DNA of 32,858 bases from a bacterium. GTDB taxonomy: Bacteria > Patescibacteriota > Minisyncoccia > UBA6257 > JAGOQP01. The notes under the pieces are model-generated. The model was not told the origin of the DNA. It saw only the letters and a list, made by a program, of their open reading frames with translations, and ran no database searches. Every line of letters begins with the position of its first letter. The stretch's first letter is position 1. The stretch lies in assembly GCA_021780615.1 (NCBI GenBank), contig JAJXYJ010000019.1:1-32858 (forward strand), given 5' to 3'. Made by a program: the position numbers and the translations under genes. This document shows positions 25,859 to 32,858 of the stretch, in pieces.

Positions 25859-25877
25859 TCTTTATACAACCTTTTCT

Positions 25878-26891
25878 CTATTTCTTATTGAGCAACGTTC
25901 TCTTGTACACGTCCAAGTGATTAAGAATGAGTCCCGTACCCTTCGCAACACACAAAAGCGGATCTTCGGCAACATAGGCATTCACGCCCAGCGCCTTTTT
26001 AAAGAAAATAGGCAGGTTTTCTATTTGCGCACCGCCACCAGAAATAATCATTCCCTTTTCCATAATATCGGCGACTAACTCCGGAGGTGTTTCGTTAAAT
26101 ACCTGTTGAATATTTTTTGCAATGTCCACCAGGTGCGGATGAAGCGCTTCGGCAATTTCATTAGAGGTCAGCACCAAATCACGCGGCAATCCCGAGGTAA
26201 TGTCTCGGCCTCGAACCTGATATTCTTTTTTTGATCGGCTGGAGACCGCGGAGCTAATGGCAATTTTCACATTTTCGGCTGTCTGATCGCCGATATACAG
26301 AGAGTATTTTTTCTTAATGTATTCCGATATAGCCTGATCAAACTTATTACCAGCAATACGCAACGATGCCCAGGATACAATCCCTCCCAGCGACACCACC
26401 GCAACCTCAGATGTACCACCACCAATATTAACAATCATATTGCCCGAATGAGAATTGATGGGGATACCAGCACCCAAGGCGGCTAAAATAGGCTCTTTGA
26501 CAATGTGCGCTTCACGAGCACCGGCTTCAATTGCCGCATTAATCACCGCCCGCCGTTCTGTTTGCGTAATTCCCGCCGGCACCGAAATAACCACATCGGG
26601 TTTCATAAACGCATTAAATGACCCAACCGCACGAGAAATAAAGTACTTTAACAATGCTTTAGTAATATAGTAGTCCGCAATAACGCCGTCTTTGAGGGGT
26701 TTATAGGCAATAATATCAGAAGGAGTTTTACCAATCATATCCTTCGCCTCACGGCCCACTGCCAATACATTATTATCTGGCACACTCAAAGCAACAATGG
26801 TCGGTTCATTGATAATAAAGCCCTTGCCAGGCACAAATACAACGGTATTTGCCGTTCCCAAATCAATACCAATTTTTTTCGTAAACATCAT
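25878..26891 (-). CDS. Second MreB/Mbl-type actin-like protein
   Basis: KIGIDLGTANTVVFVPGKGFIINEPTIVALS, NIGGGTSEVAVVSLGG; paralog of 19464-20504. Confidence 0.93.
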   Translation of the reverse strand: MMFTKKIGIDLGTANTVVFVPGKGFIINEPTIVALSVPDNNVLAVGREAKDMIGKTPSDIIAYKPLKDGVIADYYITKALLKYFISRAVGSFNAFMKPDVVISVPAGITQTERRAVINAAIEAGAREAHIVKEPILAALGAGIPINSHSGNMIVNIGGGTSEVAVVSLGGIVSWASLRIAGNKFDQAISEYIKKKYSLYIGDQTAENVKIAISSAVSSRSKKEYQVRGRDITSGLPRDLVLTSNEIAEALHPHLVDIAKNIQQVFNETPPELVADIMEKGMIISGGGAQIENLPIFFKKALGVNAYVAEDPLLCVAKGTGLILNHLDVYKRTLLNKK

Positions 26892-26961
26892 ATATCAAAA
26901 ATATCTCCCCTATCATAGAGGGAATACACTCCAAAGTCAAAAGCACATACACGCCCATAAC

Positions 26962-26987
26962 AAAGGGGCTCTATTGAGCCCCTTTTT
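26962..26987. terminator. Hairpin terminator
   Basis: AAAGGGGCTC tatt GAGCCCCTTTTT. Confidence 0.8.
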
Positions 26988-26990
26988 ATA

Positions 26991-27494
26991 TCACACTAAA
27001 ACAAATTTCTCCATAAGTCTCACTTTACGCATCCTCCTGATGCGCTCATGAGCCTTTTCCTTCCAAAAAAATTTTTCCTCTAGGCGTCCTAGGCGGACAT
27101 CTTCTTTATGTGCCGGTTCTTTTGTAAAAGAATGCATCTCCGGCATTTTGACGATCTTAGAATCGTCAACAGTAACATTGGGAAGATTTTTATGTTGTTG
27201 TATAACAGAAACATCCTCTTCATCATCAGAGTCAGAATCAGAGTCAGAAGAAGAAATCATTTCATCAAACTGATCATACACCATCTCTTTCAATGCAAAT
27301 GGATCGGATCCATTTACATCAAAAAAATTGAATGACGGGATAACAACAACTTCCTCAAGATTAATGTGTCTTTCCTTGTTCTTTTTTCTACGAAAGACGA
27401 GCTCGTCGTCTTCAAGAGCATAGAGAATTTCAGCATCAGCCGAATCGGGATTAAATGATTCAGCAACAAGTAATTGACCCTTAGAAGTACACAT
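26991..27494 (-). CDS. Hypothetical charged protein with Ser/Asp run, 167 aa
   Basis: ISSSDSDSDSDDEEDVSV; perfect SD GGAGGTG; flanked by consensus promoter and terminator. Confidence 0.8.
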   Translation of the reverse strand: MCTSKGQLLVAESFNPDSADAEILYALEDDELVFRRKKNKERHINLEEVVVIPSFNFFDVNGSDPFALKEMVYDQFDEMISSSDSDSDSDDEEDVSVIQQHKNLPNVTVDDSKIVKMPEMHSFTKEPAHKEDVRLGRLEEKFFWKEKAHERIRRMRKVRLMEKFVLV

Positions 27495-27550
27495 AACACC
27501 TCCAAAAAAATTTATTTTAAAGAATTATATAAATTAAATATAGAGCTGTG

Positions 27551-27585
27551 TATGAGTATACATAGTATGTATCATACAGTCAACA
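27551..27585 (-). promoter_or_regulatory. Consensus promoter TTGACT-17-TATACT overlapped by palindrome
   Basis: -35 27580-27585, -10 27557-27562; TGTATG AGT ATACATA G TATGTAT CATACA covers spacer and -10. Confidence 0.65.
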
Positions 27586-27654
27586 GACAAGTGTCGCATA
27601 CCACATATGTACAATTGAAAAATAGCCAGAAAACAAGTACACTATAGGGACTGT

Positions 27655-29016
27655 ATGACTATACACTTCCGTAGAAAGCTGTTGGCTTTTTTTATTGCGC
27701 TCTTCTTTATGTTAGGCATAAGTGCGCTCTATTACTCTCAAGGATATCGTATTGATTTTTCGACCTGGACCATTAAAAAAACGGGAGCGGTGTATATCGA
27801 AGGATATCAACGGCCCGTGGATATCTATCTTAATAGCACCCACTATAACGATCAGTCCGGTTTTTTAAAAAATGGCACACTCATCTCCAGTATTTTACCC
27901 AAAAAATATCAACTCACCGTCACTAAAAACGGATTTTATACGTATGAAAAAAATATTCAGGTAGAACCCTCACAAGTTGTCCGCCTCTTTCACGCACTGT
28001 TGGTACCCACCACCATCGCCACTACTACCATCACGACAGGCGTGCAGGGAAATACCATCACCGAAGTTGCCGGGGACGGATCATTTATCACCAAATCTTT
28101 GGGAACGCCCACACACTATACCGCCTACTCATTTCCCCTCCCAACTGCTTCATCAACAGCAACCGATATCACCGCAAGCTCATCAACATTTACGAAACAA
28201 AAATTCAGCGCCGTGGCGTTTTACCCACAACACCAAAATCTTTTTATCGGAACATCAAATACGGGCCTCTTTCGTATTGATCCAGTACAAAAAAAAATAA
28301 CCGAGATTTATAGCGGAGAAGTTGATTTTTATACGACCCAAGGAGATACCCTCTATATCATTGCCCCTATCGCGCCGATAGCCACCAGTACCGCAACATC
28401 AACGCCGACACAAAAGAAACAGCAAACAAAAAAACAAGCACCACCAAATCCAGCAGGCATCATCATTGCCTCGGTATCAGATCCAACTCAGGCAACATCA
28501 ACCGAACGCTATCCGGCGACCTTTTATGGGACCAACACCGCTAATTTTGAAGTACGGGGACAATATCAGGCACTCCTCCTTAAAAGTGGTGAGTTGTTTC
28601 TTTATGATACCACGCAAGCAACAACCACACAGTTGTCTTCACATGCAAAATATTTTTCATTCTCTCCCGATGGCAGAAAATTCCTTTGGCAAGATACAAC
28701 CGGCGAAGTCTTTGTGTATATGCTGGATAATGACTTAGAAGCATTAAATGCTCGCCAAGGAGATATCATTTCCCTTCACCTCATTGATACGGCAAACATA
28801 CAACACCTCTGGTGGTACACTGACTCATACCATCTCCTCTTGGCTTACCCCAACACCGTAACATTAGCAGAAGTAAGTACCATCGATCCTAACAATGCTT
28901 TCCCCGTTGCTTCGGGCAGTTATCAAGACATTGCCTACGTACAGCAAAAAAATACCCTTTTGCTCCTGGGAAACGATGGCACCCTTACAACAATTAATCT
29001 CGACTTTTCCCCATAA
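27655..29016 (+). CDS. PEGA-domain protein with C-terminal propeller-like region
   Basis: TGAVYIEGYQRPVDIYLNSTHY...LPKKYQLTVTKNGFYTYEKNIQVEPSQVVRL; N-terminal TM. Confidence 0.85.
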   Translation: MTIHFRRKLLAFFIALFFMLGISALYYSQGYRIDFSTWTIKKTGAVYIEGYQRPVDIYLNSTHYNDQSGFLKNGTLISSILPKKYQLTVTKNGFYTYEKNIQVEPSQVVRLFHALLVPTTIATTTITTGVQGNTITEVAGDGSFITKSLGTPTHYTAYSFPLPTASSTATDITASSSTFTKQKFSAVAFYPQHQNLFIGTSNTGLFRIDPVQKKITEIYSGEVDFYTTQGDTLYIIAPIAPIATSTATSTPTQKKQQTKKQAPPNPAGIIIASVSDPTQATSTERYPATFYGTNTANFEVRGQYQALLLKSGELFLYDTTQATTTQLSSHAKYFSFSPDGRKFLWQDTTGEVFVYMLDNDLEALNARQGDIISLHLIDTANIQHLWWYTDSYHLLLAYPNTVTLAEVSTIDPNNAFPVASGSYQDIAYVQQKNTLLLLGNDGTLTTINLDFSP

Positions 29017-29054
29017 AAACACCGCGCTTATTGGCGGTTATGATAGTGTTTTTA
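29014..29054 (+). terminator. Hairpin terminator after the PEGA gene
   Basis: AAAAACAC CGC..GCG GTGTTTTT. Confidence 0.5.
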
Positions 29055-29133
29055 AAACGCGCTTCGGCGGCCCCTCAAGGACCGCCGAATTATTATACAT
29101 ACACACTCCTACAAAAAATTATACCTTCACGTT

Positions 29134-29568
29134 CTACAATGCCGAAGGAGACTTGGGATGAGCAAATCGCCGTTGTATAAACAACACCCACGCAACAGCC
29201 AATCCACCACCAATAACATCCATTAAAAGGTCCTTCATATTATCAGCGACGCTCGCCTGCAATGATAATGAAAAAAATGTATCCAGTCCAAACTCAAAAA
29301 ATTCCCAAAAGATACCAATGAGTGCGGCAAATCCAATGCCCAAAATAAATATTTTTACCCGTTCGGCATGATGGTCGTAAGATTCATGAGAAAAGAATCC
29401 CGAAAACAGATATAAAAAGACAAGACCAACCCATATGCCACCAATGATGTGCATAGGAACATCAAACCACACCGCGCTGTCAAACCAGCCAAAAAGAAGT
29501 GCCAGTCCATACACGATGGCAAAAAATACAAAGAAATATATGACAACGGAAAGTGAGGTATGACGCAT
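29134..29568 (-). CDS. Polytopic membrane protein (YjdF/DUF2238-like or VanZ-like)
   Basis: WFDVPMHIIGGIWVGLVFLYLF, IGIFWEFFEFGLDTFF, DNMKDLLMDVIGGGLAVAW. Confidence 0.7.
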   Translation of the reverse strand: MRHTSLSVVIYFFVFFAIVYGLALLFGWFDSAVWFDVPMHIIGGIWVGLVFLYLFSGFFSHESYDHHAERVKIFILGIGFAALIGIFWEFFEFGLDTFFSLSLQASVADNMKDLLMDVIGGGLAVAWVLFIQRRFAHPKSPSAL

Positions 29569-29577
29569 AGGAGAACC

Positions 29578-30030
29578 CTAACGCTTTGACCACTGCGGCG
29601 CACGACGAGCTTTTTTAAGGCCGTATTTCTTGCGTTCAACCATACGAGGATCGCGGGTCAAATAGCCAAACTTTTTGAGCTTCTTGCGTAACGTTTCATC
29701 AATAAGGACTAGCGCACGGGCAATACCATGGCGCACTGCGCCTGCTTGTGATGCCACGCCACCGCCTTGTACATGAACTGAAACACTATAATGAGTTAAA
29801 AGATCAGCCTTCGCAAACGGACTCATAATCAACCGCTGATGATTCTGCAGAGGAAAATAAACCTCAAGAGCTTTATCGTTCACCGTTACCAATTTCTTTG
29901 CCGCTTGATCAAGAGCATCTCCTGTCTGCGGTGCAGCTGCGACTAAACGAACCCGCGCGCTCGATGTTTTACGGCGACCGACGGCTTCAGTATAGATTGC
30001 TGTTGTTTTTTTCTGTTTTGTCGTTTCCAT
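29578..30030 (-). CDS. rpsI: 30S ribosomal protein S9
   Basis: AVGRRKTSSARVRL, C-terminal KKYGLKKARRAPQWSKR; start METTKQKK at 30030. Confidence 0.97.
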   Translation of the reverse strand: METTKQKKTTAIYTEAVGRRKTSSARVRLVAAAPQTGDALDQAAKKLVTVNDKALEVYFPLQNHQRLIMSPFAKADLLTHYSVSVHVQGGGVASQAGAVRHGIARALVLIDETLRKKLKKFGYLTRDPRMVERKKYGLKKARRAPQWSKR

Positions 30031-30034
30031 ACGT

Positions 30035-30379
30035 TTATTCAAATACAATACGCTTCATGCGCCGTATCTGTAATTTATTTTTGGGAAGCATGCGCATTAC
30101 CGCATGGGTTAAAATGTATGCCTTGCCATGTTTGGCAACCACATCTTTATACGGCTGCACTTTCAAATGCCCAATCTGCGTGGTGTGCGAATAGTACACT
30201 TTCTGATCTTCTTTCATGCCACTCATAGAAATATCGTTGATGTTTTTGACAATCACACGATCATCGCCTTCCAAACGGGGGTCATACGAGGGGCTCTTTT
30301 TGCCCTGCAAAATAACCGCAATATCGCTGGCGACACGGCCGACACGCTTATTAGTACAATCAATGATATGGTCTTTCAT
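30035..30379 (-). CDS. rplM: 50S ribosomal protein L13
   Basis: IIDCTNKRVGRVASDIAVILQGK, MSGMKEDQKVYYSHT, AVMRMLPKNKL. Confidence 0.95.
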   Translation of the reverse strand: MKDHIIDCTNKRVGRVASDIAVILQGKKSPSYDPRLEGDDRVIVKNINDISMSGMKEDQKVYYSHTTQIGHLKVQPYKDVVAKHGKAYILTHAVMRMLPKNKLQIRRMKRIVFE

Positions 30380-30388
30380 ACGGGTGTT

Positions 30389-30417
30389 ATACTACACTAA
30401 TTATTTCTTCCCTTCAA
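30389..30417 (-). promoter_or_regulatory. rplM promoter TTGAAG-17-TAGTAT inside the fusA 3' end
   Basis: -35 30412-30417, -10 30389-30394, ATG 30379. Confidence 0.5.
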
Positions 30418-32545
30418 CAATTTGCAATTCAATGTTTTTGGGGACTTCTTCATAATGGTTAAATTCCATGGTAAACGATCCTCTGCCCTGCGTCATGGAG
30501 CGCAGTTTCGTGGCATATCCAAACATCTCGGACAACGGCACCATCGCGTCAATGACCTTCATCGTACTGCGATCAGAAAGTTCTTCAATGCGACCGCGCT
30601 TTGAACTCACATCACCAGTCACATCTCCCAGATATTCTTGCGGTGCAATCACCTGCACTTTCATAATCGGCTCAAGCAGTACGGGACCGGATGCTCGTGC
30701 GCCGTCCTGGAGTGCCATAGATGCCGCAATTTTGAACGCCGCTTCGGATGAGTCAACCTCATGGTATGATCCATCGTAGAGGATCACCTCAAGATCAGTC
30801 AATAGATACCCGGCAATAACTCCTTTTGTTAAAGCTTCCTTGATACCCTTTTCAACAGCAGAAATAAACTCCTGCGGAATGACCCCTCCTTTGATTTGGT
30901 TTACAAACACAAATCCCTTACCGCGCTCAAGTGATTTTAAGCGAATACGCACATGACCATATTGTCCGCGGCCTCCCGATTGACGAATGTATTTTCCTTC
31001 AGCCTCTCCTTCTTTGGTAATGGTTTCTTTGTAGGATACTTGCGGACGACCAACGTTGGCCTCCACGTTAAACTCACGCTTCATGCGGTCAACCAAAATT
31101 TCCAAATGTAATTCTCCCATACCCCAGATAATCGTTTCTCCCGTATCAGCATTTCCCGTGACACGGAATGTCGGATCTTCATCAGCCAATCTCTTGAGCG
31201 CAAGACCAAGCTTTTCTTGGTCATTTTTTGTTTTTGGTTCAATGCGCAAGCTAATAACCGGTTCAGGGAAAGTGATTTTTTCAAGAATAATCGGCTGTGC
31301 CGGATCACACAACGTATCACCTGTCGTAGTGTTCTTTAAACCCACAATAGCACCCAAATCACCAGCAAACATTTCATCAACATCTTCCCGATGATTAGCA
31401 TGCATTCGCACAATGCGACCAATACGCTCCTGTATATCCTTTGTCGCATTCAGCACATAACTTCCTTTTTTGATAACACCGCTGTACACACGAAAATACG
31501 TCAAGTTTCCGACAAATGGATCGGTAGCAACTTTAAACGCCATTGCCGTCAGCGGTTCTGCATCGTCAGGCTGACGAATAATATCAACTCCCGTTGCCGG
31601 ATCGGTTCCCTTAATCGGTTTTGAATCAGTGATATCCAAAGGAGAAGGAAGATAATCAATGACGCCATCCAACATCAATTGCACTCCTTTATTTTTTAAC
31701 GCTGAACCACAAAACACCGGCACCAACGCATTGGCAATGGTCGCCGCACGTAACACAGCACGAAGTTCCTCAAGAGAAGGTTCGGTGCCTCCCAAATACT
31801 TTTCCATAAGCACTTCATCTTGTTCAACAATTCTTTCAATTAAGTGCGCCCGCTGTGCTGCTACATCAGCTACCATATCAGCAGGAATAGCAATCGGATT
31901 AAGCGTCTCCCCATGTTCGCCGGCAAACGCAAAAGCCTGCTGTGTTAAGAGATCAACAACACCAGAAAAATGTTCTTCGGCGCCAATCGGCAATTGCACA
32001 GGAATCGCGTTGGGCGTTAAGCGTTCAATAATAGAATCAAATGATTTTTGAAAATTGGCACCCATGCGATCCATTTTATTAATAAAACAGATGCGTGGAA
32101 CCGCATACTTGTCCGCTTGGTGCCACACGGTTTCGGATTGCGGCTCAACACCGGCAACGCCGTCAAATACCGTCACACCGCCATCAAGCACGCGCAAACT
32201 CCGTTCTACTTCAACGGTAAAATCCACGTGTCCGGGAGTATCAATAATGTTGATGCGATGCTCAAATTGTTCACGGGCTTTGATTTTTTCCTCATCACTT
32301 GATGCGCGCATAATCTCGCGAATCGGCGTCCAAAGACAGGTGGTCGCCGCTGAAGTAATGGTGATGCCACGTTCCCGCTCCTGCTCCATCCAGTCCATAA
32401 TGGCGGCACCTTCGTGCACTTCGCCAATTTTATGAGAAATACCGGTATAGAAAAGAATACGTTCTGAGACGGTTGTTTTACCAGCGTCAATGTGAGCAAT
32501 GATGCCGATATTTCTATATTTCTTAAGAGGATAATTGCGGGCCAT
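30401..32545 (-). CDS. fusA: Elongation factor G
   Basis: [54 protein letters not shown]. Confidence 0.98.
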   Translation of the reverse strand: MARNYPLKKYRNIGIIAHIDAGKTTVSERILFYTGISHKIGEVHEGAAIMDWMEQERERGITITSAATTCLWTPIREIMRASSDEEKIKAREQFEHRINIIDTPGHVDFTVEVERSLRVLDGGVTVFDGVAGVEPQSETVWHQADKYAVPRICFINKMDRMGANFQKSFDSIIERLTPNAIPVQLPIGAEEHFSGVVDLLTQQAFAFAGEHGETLNPIAIPADMVADVAAQRAHLIERIVEQDEVLMEKYLGGTEPSLEELRAVLRAATIANALVPVFCGSALKNKGVQLMLDGVIDYLPSPLDITDSKPIKGTDPATGVDIIRQPDDAEPLTAMAFKVATDPFVGNLTYFRVYSGVIKKGSYVLNATKDIQERIGRIVRMHANHREDVDEMFAGDLGAIVGLKNTTTGDTLCDPAQPIILEKITFPEPVISLRIEPKTKNDQEKLGLALKRLADEDPTFRVTGNADTGETIIWGMGELHLEILVDRMKREFNVEANVGRPQVSYKETITKEGEAEGKYIRQSGGRGQYGHVRIRLKSLERGKGFVFVNQIKGGVIPQEFISAVEKGIKEALTKGVIAGYLLTDLEVILYDGSYHEVDSSEAAFKIAASMALQDGARASGPVLLEPIMKVQVIAPQEYLGDVTGDVSSKRGRIEELSDRSTMKVIDAMVPLSEMFGYATKLRSMTQGRGSFTMEFNHYEEVPKNIELQIVEGKK

Positions 32546-32593
32546 GGAAAAAATGAATAATCAGTAATGTAATAATCGCGATACAGTCAGATA

Positions 32594-32858
32594 TTAGCGA
32601 GAGAAATGAGCAAATGCCCGGTTTGCCTCTGCCATCTTGTGCACATTCTGTTTCTTGCGGATAGCAGCGCCATCATTGTTATATGCGGCAATCAATTCAG
32701 CCGCAAGACGCTTTGCCATCGGTTTTCCTTTTGAGGACTGCGCGGCTTCAATCATCCACTTGCAGCCCAAGAAAAATTTCCGTTCGGGGCGTACTTCGCG
32801 AGGAACTTGATAATTTGCTCCACCCACGCGCTTAGAAACCACTTCAAACACAGGTAGA
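32594..32858 (-). CDS. rpsG: 30S ribosomal protein S7, partial (N-terminus beyond window)
   Basis: FEVVSKRVGGANYQVPREVRPERK...KPMAKRLAAELIAAYNNDGAAIRKKQNVHKMAEANRAFAHFSR; frame open at window edge. Confidence 0.93.
   Translation of the reverse strand, partial: LPVFEVVSKRVGGANYQVPREVRPERKFFLGCKWMIEAAQSSKGKPMAKRLAAELIAAYNNDGAAIRKKQNVHKMAEANRAFAHFSR

Noticed and set aside
1-32858. CRISPR arrays, tRNA or rRNA genes
   Set aside because: No regularly spaced identical repeats with unique spacers, and no tRNA or rRNA signature seen; the 7-bp arrays have no spacers.
1-32858. Alternative genetic code (UGA recoded, known in some CPR lineages)
   Set aside because: UGA works as a terminal stop (e.g. 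DedA protein, 118-aa ORF) and the recognised proteins are full length without in-frame UGA.

Overview
The 32.9 kb window looks like a Candidate Phyla Radiation (Patescibacteria/Parcubacteria-like) chromosome; this lineage call is inference from gene content and size. Nearly all genes lie on the minus strand. Housekeeping block: rpsG(partial)-fusA-rplM-rpsI; two mreB paralogs; holB; frr; rseP; proS; mreB-mreC-mreD-mrdA; galT; a DedA protein; tpiA; a SIMPL protein; a GtrA-like protein; hpf; secA. The left part is accessory: a large truncated-at-edge surface protein (990 codons, missed by the ORF track), a secreted protein with a type IX secretion-like C-terminal domain, small proteins with perfect Shine-Dalgarno sites, an M16 peptidase, and a compact DUF559 endonuclease gene bounded by inverted palindromic repeats. 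Notable non-coding structure: (i) many intergenic arrays with a strict 7-bp period but different unit sequences, four of them with the same polarity; (ii) three intergenic copies of TTATCCACAG in the same orientation, two exactly 4 bp upstream of a predicted -35; (iii) a 48-bp spacerless perfect palindrome; (iv) a candidate ~105-nt small RNA; (v) two apparent initiation classes, near-leaderless (TATACT 6-9 bp from ATG) versus strong Shine-Dalgarno. No tRNA, rRNA or CRISPR array was recognised. Everything was done by eye; no homology or folding search was run.
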